Shown here in pieces: positions 16,778 to 25,200 of a DNA stretch of 64,000 bases (position 1 is its first letter; each line of letters starts with the position of its first letter). Source of the stretch: Mycolicibacterium iranicum (GTDB lineage: Bacteria > Actinomycetota > Actinomycetes > Mycobacteriales > Mycobacteriaceae); the NCBI RefSeq assembly GCF_014190915.1, contig NZ_JACHVU010000010.1, positions 89,723 through 153,722 of the forward strand, given 5' to 3'. The notes below the pieces were generated by a model. The model was given only the letters and a program-made list of their open reading frames with translations. It was not told the origin of the DNA and made no database searches. The position numbers were made by a program, and so were the translations under genes.

Positions 16778-17431
16778 ATGACATACCTCACCGACACCTC
16801 ATCTCTGGACCGCACCGACCGACTCCTTCTCGGAGGCTGCACGGCCGTCTGGCTCGCCGCCCTGGGGGCCGGGGTCGCAGCGACCGTCGCGCTCGTCGAC
16901 CTCGCCGATCGCGCGGGGGAGAGCACCGCCGATTCCGGCACCCCGTGGATCCTGTACACGATCATCGGCGTCTCCGCGGCGGTTATCGTGGCCGCCGTGC
17001 CGCTGCTGATGCGGGCGCGGCGCACCCCGGACGAGGAGCTGACGCCGGTCGAGAAGCGCATGGCGCAGCAGTCGGCCACCAGGGTGCCCGCTCCCGCGCG
17101 GGCGGTCGATGCACCCACCGAGAAGCTGCGAGTTCCGCCGCCGGCCGATTACACGAACAGCGGGCGCCTGCCGCGCATCCTGCAGTCACCCGGGGCGCCG
17201 TCGGTGACCGATTCGCCGGCCGTGGACCGGGTCTGGCTGCGCCACACGGCGTCTCTGGCCGCGGCGATGGGCGCTGCGACGCTTCTGGTCTCGGTGGCGA
17301 CGTACCTGCTGGCCGTCGACCGCGAGGTCGCGGCGTGGGTGTTCTACGGCCTCGCCGGCGTCGTCACGGTCGGCATGGTCGCGATCCCGTGGTACTTCCT
17401 GCGCGAACTGCGCACGGTCACCGCGGCCTGA
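16778..17431 (+). CDS. Four-span membrane protein (Rv2197c type)
   Basis: Conserved mycobacterial membrane protein of 217 residues, function unknown. Hydrophobic segments lie at about 15-40, 50-72, 150-172 and 178-200, in two pairs separated by a hydrophilic loop of some 75 residues rich in Pro and Arg. It begins 15 bp after mmpS3 and is probably co-transcribed with it. Its position between oxidase genes suggests a link with the respiratory chain, which the sequence itself does not prove. A perfect inverted repeat follows it. Confidence 0.8.
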   Translation: MTYLTDTSSLDRTDRLLLGGCTAVWLAALGAGVAATVALVDLADRAGESTADSGTPWILYTIIGVSAAVIVAAVPLLMRARRTPDEELTPVEKRMAQQSATRVPAPARAVDAPTEKLRVPPPADYTNSGRLPRILQSPGAPSVTDSPAVDRVWLRHTASLAAAMGAATLLVSVATYLLAVDREVAAWVFYGLAGVVTVGMVAIPWYFLRELRTVTAA

Positions 17432-17455
17432 CCTTCCCGGCTCGCCGGACCAGTC

Positions 17456-17503
17456 CACACAGCAATCCGCCCCAGCCGGTCGGCTGGGGCGGATTGCTGT
17501 GTG
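17456..17503. terminator. Perfect 48-bp inverted repeat, likely bidirectional terminator
   Basis: Two 23-bp arms (17456-17478 and 17481-17503) are exact reverse complements with only GT between them, so RNA from either strand folds into a stem of about 22 bp with a 4-nt loop. It lies in the 81-bp gap between the convergent Rv2197c-type gene and qcrB. There is no U tract, which fits the stem-only terminators proposed for mycobacteria. Confidence 0.8.
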
Positions 17504-17512
17504 CGGGTGCGG

Positions 17513-19231
17513 TCAGTGGTGTCCGTTGGCCGAACCGTTGCCGTTGCCGTTCCCATCGCCATGGCCGTTGCTATGGCCGTTCGCGTGGCCGTTGCCGTTG
17601 GCGTGGCCGTTGCCGCTGTGGCGCTCCTGGTGCTCGCGCAGAGCGGTCAGCGCCCTGTGCTCGGCGGCGTGGGCCGCCTCGTTGAGCGCCAGGTTCTCCG
17701 ACATCGGATCAGCCTTGAGGAAGCTGCCGCTGCCCGGCGCACCGCTGGAACCCAGCTTGTTCATGCGCTTGGGCAGAGCTGCACCCTGGTACTCCAGCGC
17801 CAGCGGGTGGCCGTGGTCGTCGACCGGTCCCAGCGGCTGGTGCAGTTCGACATAGGCACCGTGCGGAAGCCGCTTGATGATGCCCGTCTCGATGCCGTGC
17901 TCCAGCACCTCGCGGTCGCTGCGCTGCAACGCCACTGCCCAGCGGTAGGCCACGAAGTAGACGATCGCGGGCAGCACCACCATGCCGATGCGGCCGATCC
18001 AGGTCGTCGCGTTCAGCGAGATGTGGAACTTCAGCGCGATGATGTCGTTCATGCACGCGAAGGTCAGCACGATGTAGAACGCGATCGCCGCGGATCCCAC
18101 CGCCGTGCGGGTCGGTGCGTCACGCGGACGCTGCAACAGGTTGTGGTGCGCGTCGTCGCCCGTGAGCTTCTTCTCGATGAAGGGATACATCGCGAGCAGA
18201 CCGAAGATCAGGCCCATGCCGACGGCGACCCAGACACCCTGCGGGATGGTGTGCCCGAATGGGTAGAACTCCCACGCCGGCCACAACCGGATCAGGCCGT
18301 CCGTCCACATCATGTAGAAGTCGGGCTGGCTGCCCGCCGACACCTGCGACGGCTTGTACGGCCCGAGCACCCAGATCGGGTTGATCTGCAGCAACCCGCC
18401 CATCAGGCCGAGGATGCCGACCGTCACGGCGAAGAACGCGCCGGACTTCACTGCGAACACCGGCATGACGCGGACGCCGACGACGTTGGTCTCGGTGCGG
18501 CCCGGTCCGGGGAACTGCGTGTGCTTCTGGAACCACACCAGCGCGAGGTGAACACCGATGAGCGCCAGGATGATTCCGGGGATCAGCAGGATGTGCAGCG
18601 CGTACAGGCGCGGGATCAGGATCTCGCCGGGGAAGTCCCCGCCGAACAGCGCCCAGTGCATCCAGGTGCCGACGACCGGGATGCCCATCGTGATGCCCGA
18701 CAGCGCGGCGCGGATACCGGTGCCCGACAGCAGGTCGTCGGGGAGCGAGTAACCGAAGAAGCCCTCGAACATCGCGAGGATGAGCAGCAGGGAGCCGATG
18801 ACCCAGTTCGCCTCACGCGGACGGCGGAACGCGCCGGTGAAGAAGATGCGCGCGAGGTGGACCATGATCGACGCCGCGAACAGCAGGGCCGCCCAGTGGT
18901 GGACCTGGCGGACGAACAGCCCGCCGCGGACCTCGAAGCTGATGTCCAGCGCGGTCTCGTAGGCGCGGGACATGCCCACACCGCGCAGCGGCTGGTACAC
19001 GCCGTCGTACGTCACGTGCGCCATGGACGGGTCGAAGAACAGCGTGAGCCACACACCGGTCAGCAGCAGCACCAGGAAGCTGTACATGGCGATCTCACCG
19101 AGCAGGAACGACCAGTGCGTCGGGAAGACCTTGTTGAGCTGACGGCGGACCGCGGCGGACGGGTGGTAGCGCGAATCGATCGCGTCACCCTGTTTACCGG
19201 CGATCTCACCTGCGGCTAGACGTGGGCTCAT
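17513..19231 (-). CDS. qcrB: Cytochrome bc1 complex cytochrome b subunit (QcrB)
   Basis: Membrane cytochrome b of the menaquinol:cytochrome c reductase, 572 residues, site of quinol oxidation and the target of Q203-type drugs in M. tuberculosis. Blocks visible include the haem-ligand helix HHWAALLFAASIMVHLARIF, the WVIGSLLLILAMFEGFFGYSLPDDLLSG stretch, and the later GAWP-equivalent region. The ATG at 19231 overlaps the qcrA TGA by 4 bp. The last 34 residues are a run of Asn-Gly-His units that is not part of the core fold. It is transcribed with qcrA, qcrC and ctaE in the order ctaE-qcrC-qcrA-qcrB. Confidence 0.96.
   Translation of the reverse strand: MSPRLAAGEIAGKQGDAIDSRYHPSAAVRRQLNKVFPTHWSFLLGEIAMYSFLVLLLTGVWLTLFFDPSMAHVTYDGVYQPLRGVGMSRAYETALDISFEVRGGLFVRQVHHWAALLFAASIMVHLARIFFTGAFRRPREANWVIGSLLLILAMFEGFFGYSLPDDLLSGTGIRAALSGITMGIPVVGTWMHWALFGGDFPGEILIPRLYALHILLIPGIILALIGVHLALVWFQKHTQFPGPGRTETNVVGVRVMPVFAVKSGAFFAVTVGILGLMGGLLQINPIWVLGPYKPSQVSAGSQPDFYMMWTDGLIRLWPAWEFYPFGHTIPQGVWVAVGMGLIFGLLAMYPFIEKKLTGDDAHHNLLQRPRDAPTRTAVGSAAIAFYIVLTFACMNDIIALKFHISLNATTWIGRIGMVVLPAIVYFVAYRWAVALQRSDREVLEHGIETGIIKRLPHGAYVELHQPLGPVDDHGHPLALEYQGAALPKRMNKLGSSGAPGSGSFLKADPMSENLALNEAAHAAEHRALTALREHQERHSGNGHANGNGHANGHSNGHGDGNGNGNGSANGHH
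17516..17617 (-). repeat. Asn-Gly-His repeat tail encoded at the 3' end of qcrB
   Basis: On the plus strand the stretch is a degenerate array of 6-bp units such as CCGTTG and CCGTTC. It encodes an alternation of NG, HANG and GN units ending in NGHH, with about seven His. Simple-sequence slippage would explain its origin. Confidence 0.75.
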
Positions 19232-20460
19232 GACTTCCGCTCCCAAAATGCCGGTCCGACAGGTTCGATGAAGTCGCCGTTGGCGACCAAGTAGCCGTCC
19301 TGGTCGATCGTGATCGGAAGCTGTGCGAGCGCGCGCGCCGCCGGGCCGAAGATCGGCTTGGCGAAGTGCAGCGCATCGAACTGCGACTGATGGCACGGGC
19401 ACAGGATTCGATAGGTCTGCTGCTCGTAGAGCGACGACGGGCAGCCCAGGTGCGAGCAGACCTTCGTGTAGGCGAACAGTTCGCCGAAGTTGAAGCTCTC
19501 CTGGCCCCTGCGCTTGACCACGCGCGCCATGTCGATCGGCCGGATACGGATCAGCATCACGGGGTTGCGCACGCCCATGGCAATGTCGAAGAGGTGGTGC
19601 TCGGACTCGACGGTGGTGCCATCGCCGTCGGACTCGCGCCACGGGTAGACGGTTTCCATACCGCCGGCGTCGAGGTCCTCGGGGCGCATCTTGACGAACG
19701 GGGACTCACCCGGCCTGCCGGTGGCGCGGGCCAGGAAGATCGTCTCGCCCTTGAAGCGCGGGGTCCATCCCGAGGTCCACAGCACCGCCTTCATACCCTC
19801 GGCGGTCGGGACGACAGGCTTCCACGGGTTCTTGATCAGACCGCCGATGAAGGCCACCAGCGTGCCGAGGCCGAACGCGCCGAAGCTGATACCGAGCGAC
19901 AGCCCGATCATCTTGCGCCGCTTCAGCGTCGAACCGTCCAGTGCGTCGCCGAGGTTCGCCGCGACCGTCCGGCGGTGCAGCTCGGGGGAGCGCCCGTCGT
20001 GGCGGTCCTGGATCGAGATCTCTTCGGGGATGAACTTCTTCTGGTAGAGCACCGCGCCGACGCCGATCGCCAGCACGGACAACCCGAAGGTCAGACCGTA
20101 GAGCGGGGTGGTGAGCGCGTACAGCCATTCACCCTCGGAGCCGAACGGCTTGTACTCCCAGGGCCAGAACAGGAAGATCAGCAGCAGGGCCAGGCCCGAG
20201 AAGCCGCCCAGCAGGAACCAGTACGACACCGTGCGCTCGGCCCGCTTCTCGGCTTTGGTGCCGGGGATCGGCCAGCGCGGTTCCTTGTAGACGATCTCGA
20301 CACCGTCGAGCTTGCCGCCGAGTTCGACGAGTTCTTCCTGCGTCATCTTCGCCAGTTCGGCATCGGTGGGCTGACCCGGCTCACCCTTGTGGCCCGGGAC
20401 GTCGGTGCCCTTGACGTCGCCTCCCGCGCCGCCCCTGATGTCGTCGTGTGCGTCGCTCAT
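19228..20460 (-). CDS. qcrA: Rieske iron-sulfur subunit of the bc1 complex (QcrA)
   Basis: High-potential 2Fe-2S protein of 410 residues that moves electrons from quinol to the dihaem cytochrome c. The cluster motifs are CSHLGCPSSLY and CPCHQSQFD (two Cys, two His, with a disulphide pair). Unlike most Rieske proteins, it has three N-terminal membrane spans, as known in actinobacteria: segments near residues 70-90, 105-125 and 175-200. The ATG at 20460 overlaps the qcrC TGA by 4 bp. The first 50 residues are acidic and probably disordered. Confidence 0.96.
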   Translation of the reverse strand: MSDAHDDIRGGAGGDVKGTDVPGHKGEPGQPTDAELAKMTQEELVELGGKLDGVEIVYKEPRWPIPGTKAEKRAERTVSYWFLLGGFSGLALLLIFLFWPWEYKPFGSEGEWLYALTTPLYGLTFGLSVLAIGVGAVLYQKKFIPEEISIQDRHDGRSPELHRRTVAANLGDALDGSTLKRRKMIGLSLGISFGAFGLGTLVAFIGGLIKNPWKPVVPTAEGMKAVLWTSGWTPRFKGETIFLARATGRPGESPFVKMRPEDLDAGGMETVYPWRESDGDGTTVESEHHLFDIAMGVRNPVMLIRIRPIDMARVVKRRGQESFNFGELFAYTKVCSHLGCPSSLYEQQTYRILCPCHQSQFDALHFAKPIFGPAARALAQLPITIDQDGYLVANGDFIEPVGPAFWERKS

Positions 20461-21263
20461 GCCCGTGCTCCGATCCAGAGGGCGGCGGCGATGATGGACA
20501 CCATGCCGACGATCCACGCGACCATGCCCTCAGAGGTGGGGCCGAAGCCGCCCAGCCCGAGGCCGCCCGGCGTGGGCGTCTCGGCCGACTCGCGGACGTA
20601 GGCGATGATGTCGCGCTTCTCGTCCGGCGAGAGCTGCCGGTCGGAGAACTTCGGCATGTTCTGCGGGCCGGTGGCCATCGCGGTGTAGATGTGCGCGGGG
20701 GTCGCGGGACCCAGGTCGGGCGCGTACTTGCCCGACGACAGCGCGCCGCCCTTGCCGGTGAAGTTGTGGCACGACGCGCAGTTCAGGCGGAACAGGTCAC
20801 CGCCGCGGGCGACGTCATCGCCGATCAGCGACTGCGAGGCGATCTGGCCGTTCTCGTCGCGGGGCACGACCGGGCCGCCGCCGTTGGCCTGGATGTAGGC
20901 GCCGAGGGCGTCGATCTGCGACTCGTCGAACGCGGGGTCCTTGCGCTGGGCCTGGGCCTCGTTGCGCATCGCGGGCATGCGTCCGGTCGACACCTGGAAG
21001 TAGACGGCGGCTTCGCCGGCGCCGATCAGGCTGGGGCCGCGGTCGGCCACGCCCTGCAGGTTGACGCCGTGGCAGGACACGCAGGACGTGTCGTAGAGCT
21101 GCTGACCAGTGCGCAGCATGGCGGAAGCCGACTCATCGGCGACGGCCACCTGCGGGGACGGCGTCAGGGTGGCCGCCAGGCCACCGGCCATCACCAAACC
21201 GCTCAGCAGCAGCAGTGCTGCGGTGACCCGGCGGCGTAGCCGTCGGCGCGACTTGCTGGTCAT
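20457..21263 (-). CDS. qcrC: Dihaem cytochrome c subunit of the bc1 complex (QcrC)
   Basis: Membrane-anchored cytochrome cc of 268 residues that replaces soluble cytochrome c in passing electrons straight to CtaC. Two haem motifs are present, CVSCH and CASCH, each followed by a distal Met region (GRMPAM and QNMPKF). An N-terminal signal anchor after a run of Arg and a C-terminal span (WIVGMVSIIAAALWIG) hold it in the membrane. The ATG at 21263 has AAGGGG 5 nt upstream. An ATG at 21287 that overlaps the ctaE stop would add eight residues and is a real alternative. Confidence 0.94.
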   Translation of the reverse strand: MTSKSRRRLRRRVTAALLLLSGLVMAGGLAATLTPSPQVAVADESASAMLRTGQQLYDTSCVSCHGVNLQGVADRGPSLIGAGEAAVYFQVSTGRMPAMRNEAQAQRKDPAFDESQIDALGAYIQANGGGPVVPRDENGQIASQSLIGDDVARGGDLFRLNCASCHNFTGKGGALSSGKYAPDLGPATPAHIYTAMATGPQNMPKFSDRQLSPDEKRDIIAYVRESAETPTPGGLGLGGFGPTSEGMVAWIVGMVSIIAAALWIGARA

Positions 21264-21283
21264 CGAACCCCTTCTCGAGCCGG

Positions 21284-21895
21284 TCATCGGACGAAGTAGA
21301 TAACGGCGAACAGTGCGATCCACACGATGTCGACGAAGTGCCAGTAGTAGGACACGACGATCGCGGCGGTGGCCTGCGCAGGTGTGAACTTGCTCATCCG
21401 GGTGCGGACCAGCAGCAGGATGAACGCGATCAGACCGCCGATGACGTGCAGGCCGTGGAAGCCGGTCGCCAGGTAGAAGACGGTGCCGTAGGCGCTGCCC
21501 GGGATGGTCGTGCCCTCGTGGACCAGGTGGTAGTACTCGTACGCCTGTCCGAGGACGAAGAAGAAGCCCATCGCGAAGGTCAGCGTGTACCAACGGCGGA
21601 GCCCGAACACGTCACCGCGCTCGGCGGCGAACACACCCATCTGGCAGGTGAACGACGACGCGATCAGGACCAGCGTCACCGGCACAGCCAGGGCAAGGTT
21701 CAACTCGGTGGGCTCCGGCGGCCAGTCCCCATGGGCCTGCGCACGTGCCGTGAAGTACATCGCGAACAGTCCAGCAAAGAACATGAGTTCACTGGAAAGC
21801 CACACGATGGTGCCGACACTGACCATGTTGGGTCGGTTCAGCGAATGCACGCGCGACGTGATTGCGGTTCCCGACGTCCCTACAGCGCTCGTCAC
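21284..21895 (-). CDS. ctaE: Cytochrome c oxidase subunit III (CtaE)
   Basis: Membrane subunit III of the aa3 oxidase, 203 residues with five spans, the short form usual in actinobacteria. The conserved LSSELMFFAGLFAMYFTARA and the YLATGFHGLHVIGGLIAFI helix, with their Glu and His, are present. The GTG start at 21895 has a CATACT -10 box 7 nt upstream and no ribosome site, so it is probably leaderless and is the first gene of the ctaE-qcrCAB unit. It lies divergent from trpD with 69 bp between the start codons. Confidence 0.95.
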   Translation of the reverse strand: MTSAVGTSGTAITSRVHSLNRPNMVSVGTIVWLSSELMFFAGLFAMYFTARAQAHGDWPPEPTELNLALAVPVTLVLIASSFTCQMGVFAAERGDVFGLRRWYTLTFAMGFFFVLGQAYEYYHLVHEGTTIPGSAYGTVFYLATGFHGLHVIGGLIAFILLLVRTRMSKFTPAQATAAIVVSYYWHFVDIVWIALFAVIYFVR

Positions 21896-21902
21896 AGAAG
21901 CA

Positions 21903-21908
21903 AGTATG
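21903..21908 (-). promoter_or_regulatory. -10 box CATACT of ctaE-qcrCAB
   Basis: CATACT on the minus strand lies 7 nt in front of the ctaE GTG. Confidence 0.5.
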
Positions 21909-21951
21909 ACGCTTTGTAGTTGTTGAACTCCACCCGGGTTGGGCAATTCGT

Positions 21952-21957
21952 CATAAT
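21952..21957 (+). promoter_or_regulatory. -10 box CATAAT of trpD
   Basis: CATAAT lies 7 nt in front of the GTG at 21965, which fixes the trpD start and indicates a leaderless message. Confidence 0.55.
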
Positions 21958-21964
21958 CCTGTTC

Positions 21965-23059
21965 GTGACTACCCTTCCGCCCCAGTCCGTGTCGCCTCAG
22001 AACGCCGCCGGAACCACGTCCACCTGGCCGGTGATCCTCGGCAGATTGACCACCACCCAGGGGCTGCTCCCGGGGCAGGCGGGATGGGCCATGGACCAGA
22101 TCATGACCGGCGCCGCGACGCCGGCTCAGATCGCCGCGTTCGGGGTGGCCATGAAGATGAAGCGCCCGACGTCGGCCGAGGTGGCCGAGCTCGCCGACAT
22201 CATGCTCAAGCACGCCCGCCGGGTCCCGACCGACACCATCGGCACCGCCACCGTGGACGTCGTCGGCACCGGCGGTGACGGAGCCAACACGGTCAACCTG
22301 TCGACGATGGCCTCGATCGTGGTCGCCGCGGCCGGGGTGCCGGTGGTCAAGCACGGCAACCGGGCCGCGTCGTCGCTGTCGGGCGGCGCGGACACCCTGG
22401 AGGCACTCGGCCTGAAGATCGATCTGGGCCCCGCGGAGGTCGCCCGCTGCGTGGCCGAGGTCGGGATCGGTTTCGCGTTCGCTCCGCAATTCCATCCGTC
22501 CTACCGGCACGCCGGTGTGGCGCGCCGGGAGATCGGCGTGCCGACGGTCTTCAACCTGCTGGGCCCGCTGACGAACCCGGCGACCCCGCGTGCCGGCCTG
22601 ATCGGCTGCGCCTGGGGCGACCTGTCCGAGGTGATGGCCGAGGTTTTCGCGACCCGCGGCGCCAGCGTGCTGGTCGTGCACGGCGACGACGGGCTCGACG
22701 AGTTGACCACCACGACGACGAGCACGATCTGGCGGGTGCAGGCGGGCACGGTCGAGCGGTTGCGGTTCGATCCCGCGGCCTTCGGGTTCGCCCGGGCCGA
22801 CATCTCGGAGCTCACCGGCGGCGACGCCGAGGCGAACGCAGCGTCGGCCCGCGCGGTGCTCGGTGGGGCGCCCGGTCCCGTCCGGGACGCGGTGGTGCTC
22901 AACGCCGCGGGCGCGCTCGTGTCGCATGCCGGGCTATCCAGCGACGCCAAGTGGGTCCCGGCCTGGGAGTCCGGGCTCGCGAGGGCGAAGGACGCGATCG
23001 ATTCCGGGGCGGCCGAACAGCTGCTCGCGCGTTGGGTGCGGTTCAGCCAGGGAGTCTGA
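21965..23059 (+). CDS. trpD: Anthranilate phosphoribosyltransferase
   Basis: Second step of tryptophan synthesis: it transfers phosphoribose from PRPP to anthranilate. The 364 residues carry the PRPP-binding loop VVGTGGDGANTVNLST, the KHGNRAASSLSGGAD block and the VFNLLGPLTNPA region. The GTG at 21965 is chosen over an ATG at 21920 because the -10 box lies between them. As in M. tuberculosis (Rv2192c), it is separated from the other trp genes. Its last 126 bp are overlapped on the opposite strand by the end of the nuclease gene. Confidence 0.95.
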   Translation: MTTLPPQSVSPQNAAGTTSTWPVILGRLTTTQGLLPGQAGWAMDQIMTGAATPAQIAAFGVAMKMKRPTSAEVAELADIMLKHARRVPTDTIGTATVDVVGTGGDGANTVNLSTMASIVVAAAGVPVVKHGNRAASSLSGGADTLEALGLKIDLGPAEVARCVAEVGIGFAFAPQFHPSYRHAGVARREIGVPTVFNLLGPLTNPATPRAGLIGCAWGDLSEVMAEVFATRGASVLVVHGDDGLDELTTTTTSTIWRVQAGTVERLRFDPAAFGFARADISELTGGDAEANAASARAVLGGAPGPVRDAVVLNAAGALVSHAGLSSDAKWVPAWESGLARAKDAIDSGAAEQLLARWVRFSQGV

Positions 23060-24775
23060 GCCGCTGAGCTGTTCGGCGGCGAGCCGCGCCGACCGGGCGG
23101 TCGCCGCCCACCCCGCCCAGCGTCCTGCCGCGCCGATCGGCGAGCAGTAGCCGGTGTCGGTGCGCACGATCCGCACGCCGGGCGTGGCAAGCCAGCGGGC
23201 GATCAGCGCGGTCTCCTCGACCAGAGCCCCGCCCAGCGGCCCCGAGGTCGGCAGGACGGCCTGCGCCGCGGCCGTCAGCGCGTCCACCACGGGCATGGGC
23301 GGAACCCCGCGGGTGGCCACCCCGGCCGCGGCGAGCTGGCCGTGCCGGACCACCGCCAGGTGCCAGCCGCGGTCGCCGTCGGGTTTGGCCGCCACCAGTT
23401 CGGAGATCGCCGACAGCGCACGCAGCCGCTGGCCTCGCCACAGCACGTCGATCGTCGCGGCGGTGTGGTCGCGCAGCCGCGCGGCGGTCTCGTACCGGTT
23501 GCGTTCGGCGAGATCGGCGATGTGGGCCATGGCCGCTTCCAGGGGTCGGCCGCAGCGGCCGTCGATCAGGGCCAGCGCTGCCTGCGCGACTGCGGCGTAC
23601 CCGGCCGCGTCGGCGCCCCGCACAGCGGGGCACGGCGAGACCTCCCGCTCCGGGCAGGTCGGGCCGTGGACGGTGGTGCGGCCCAGCCGGTTGGTGCACG
23701 TGCGCACGCCGGTGAAGCGCGCCATCAGCGCCGCGGCATCGGTCGCGTCGGCGCGGGTCCGGAAGGGCCCCACCGCGCTGTCGGTGCGGGGGTTGCGCAC
23801 CGCGGAGAAGCGCGGAAAAGGCTCGTCTGTCAACGTGATCCACCACCACCGGTGCGGGAACTTCGAACGCCGGTTGTAGGGCGGGGCGTGCGCGGCGAGC
23901 AGTCGCAGCTCCCGCACCCCGGCCTCCAGGTCGTGCGCGCACTCGACGTGGTCGACGGCCGTGGCCAGCGACGTCATCTCCTTCATCCGCGTGCGGGGGT
24001 CGGCGCCGTTGAAGTACTGGGCGACGCGCCGCCGCAGGTCCACCGCGGTGCCGACGTAGAGCACCTCGGCGGACGGCCCGCGGAACAGGTAGACGCCCGG
24101 GCTGCGGGGCATGGCGCGGGCCAGGTGTCGCTTGCTGCGCTGTGCCGGCGTCACATCGGGCAGGTAGGCGCGCAGTTCGGTGTAGGTGTGCACGCCCTGG
24201 TTGCCCACGCGTTCGATGAGCCCGTGCAGCACGTCGACGGTGGCCTTGGCATCGTCGAGGGCGCGGTGCGTGGGCGTCGTGGTGGCGTTGAACAGCTGGG
24301 CCAGTGCGGACAGGCGCACGCTCGGGGCCTCGTCGCGGGTGAGCACCCGACGCGCGAGCGTGACCGTGCACAGCACCGGCGGTTTCGGCCACGGCACGTG
24401 GTTGCGTTCGGCTGCCGCGCGCAGGAACCCCACGTCGAACCGCGCGTTGTGCGCCACGAGCACGGCCCCGCGGGCGAATTCCAGGAACGACGGCAGGACG
24501 GACTCGATGCGCGGTGCGTCGTAGACCATCGCCGAGGTGATGCCTGTCAGCGCGACGATCTGCGGAGGGATCGACCGACCCGGACCGACCAGGGTGGCGA
24601 ACTCCCCGAGCACCTCGCCCCCGCGCACCTTCACCGCACCGATCTCGGTGATCGAGTCGTGGTGCTCGCCCGAGGGGCGACCGCCCGTGGTCTCCAGATC
24701 GACCACCACGAACGTGGTTTCGCGCAGAGTCGGGTCGGCCTGCGGATCCACGTCCGCGAAGCTGAGCTGACCCAT
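22934..24775 (-). CDS. DEDDh 3'-5' exonuclease fused to a UvrC-type GIY-YIG domain (Rv2191 type)
   Basis: Protein of 613 residues joining a DnaQ-like exonuclease (about 18-190; motifs VVDLETTGG, HNARFDVGFL and HRALDDAKATVDVL) to a GIY-YIG endonuclease domain as in the N-terminal half of UvrC/Cho (about 225-310; SPGVYLFRG and VLYVGTAVDLRRR). A C-terminal part of about 300 residues follows. This architecture is shared with Rv2191 and the epsilon-Cho proteins of other bacteria; a role in DNA repair is inferred. The ATG at 24775 has a TACGTT -10 box 6 nt upstream. The C-terminal tail of some 40 residues reads through the 3' end of trpD and may be poorly conserved. Confidence 0.88.
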   Translation of the reverse strand: MGQLSFADVDPQADPTLRETTFVVVDLETTGGRPSGEHHDSITEIGAVKVRGGEVLGEFATLVGPGRSIPPQIVALTGITSAMVYDAPRIESVLPSFLEFARGAVLVAHNARFDVGFLRAAAERNHVPWPKPPVLCTVTLARRVLTRDEAPSVRLSALAQLFNATTTPTHRALDDAKATVDVLHGLIERVGNQGVHTYTELRAYLPDVTPAQRSKRHLARAMPRSPGVYLFRGPSAEVLYVGTAVDLRRRVAQYFNGADPRTRMKEMTSLATAVDHVECAHDLEAGVRELRLLAAHAPPYNRRSKFPHRWWWITLTDEPFPRFSAVRNPRTDSAVGPFRTRADATDAAALMARFTGVRTCTNRLGRTTVHGPTCPEREVSPCPAVRGADAAGYAAVAQAALALIDGRCGRPLEAAMAHIADLAERNRYETAARLRDHTAATIDVLWRGQRLRALSAISELVAAKPDGDRGWHLAVVRHGQLAAAGVATRGVPPMPVVDALTAAAQAVLPTSGPLGGALVEETALIARWLATPGVRIVRTDTGYCSPIGAAGRWAGWAATARSARLAAEQLSGSDSLAEPHPTREQLFGRPGIDRVLRPREPGLPGRDPLGVAG

Positions 24776-24781
24776 GCGCTG

Positions 24782-24787
24782 AACGTA
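24782..24787 (-). promoter_or_regulatory. -10 box TACGTT of the exonuclease/GIY-YIG gene
   Basis: TACGTT on the minus strand lies 6 nt in front of the ATG at 24775, the leaderless arrangement. Confidence 0.45.
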
Positions 24788-24895
24788 AGGCCCGCCGGTG
24801 ACAAGTCGGCGGAAGCGGCGCCGGACGCCGCGCACCCGGACATGTCGGTGGCCGTCGATACCGTGCGGACGACTGCAATCGAGAGGACAGGTGCG

Positions 24896-25138
24896 ATGGC
24901 ACACAATCAGCCGCCACCGGGGGACGGATCCGACATGGGGACGGTGACGATCGACTGCGACGACTGCGCGGTCCGCGGCCCCGGATGCCAGGATTGCGTC
25001 GTCAGCGTGCTGCTCGGCGTACCCGAGACGCTCCACGTCGACGAGCAGCGGGCCCTGGAGGTGCTGGCCGATGCCGGCCTGGCGCCCCGGCTGCGTCTGG
25101 TGCCGATCCACCGGCAGCGGGATACCGGCGTGGCCTGA
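24896..25138 (+). CDS. Small protein with paired CxxC motifs
   Basis: An 80-residue protein whose ATG follows AGAGGACAG at good spacing. Four cysteines form two CxxC pairs close together (CDDC, then six residues, then CQDC at about residues 20-33), the layout of a small zinc- or iron-binding knuckle. The remaining 45 residues look like a compact helical segment (LLGVPETLHVDEQRALEVL) with a basic end. It stands alone between the divergent nuclease gene and the NlpC/P60 gene; TACCGT at 24859 is a possible -10. I do not recognise a family with a known role. Coding is supported by the ribosome site, the Cys pattern and the lack of any better frame. Confidence 0.7.
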   Translation: MAHNQPPPGDGSDMGTVTIDCDDCAVRGPGCQDCVVSVLLGVPETLHVDEQRALEVLADAGLAPRLRLVPIHRQRDTGVA

Positions 25139-25200
25139 CGACACGCGTCAAAACTTCGTTCCCCGTTCCTCAGGGAAGGCTGTTAAATTTGCCTCTTCTG

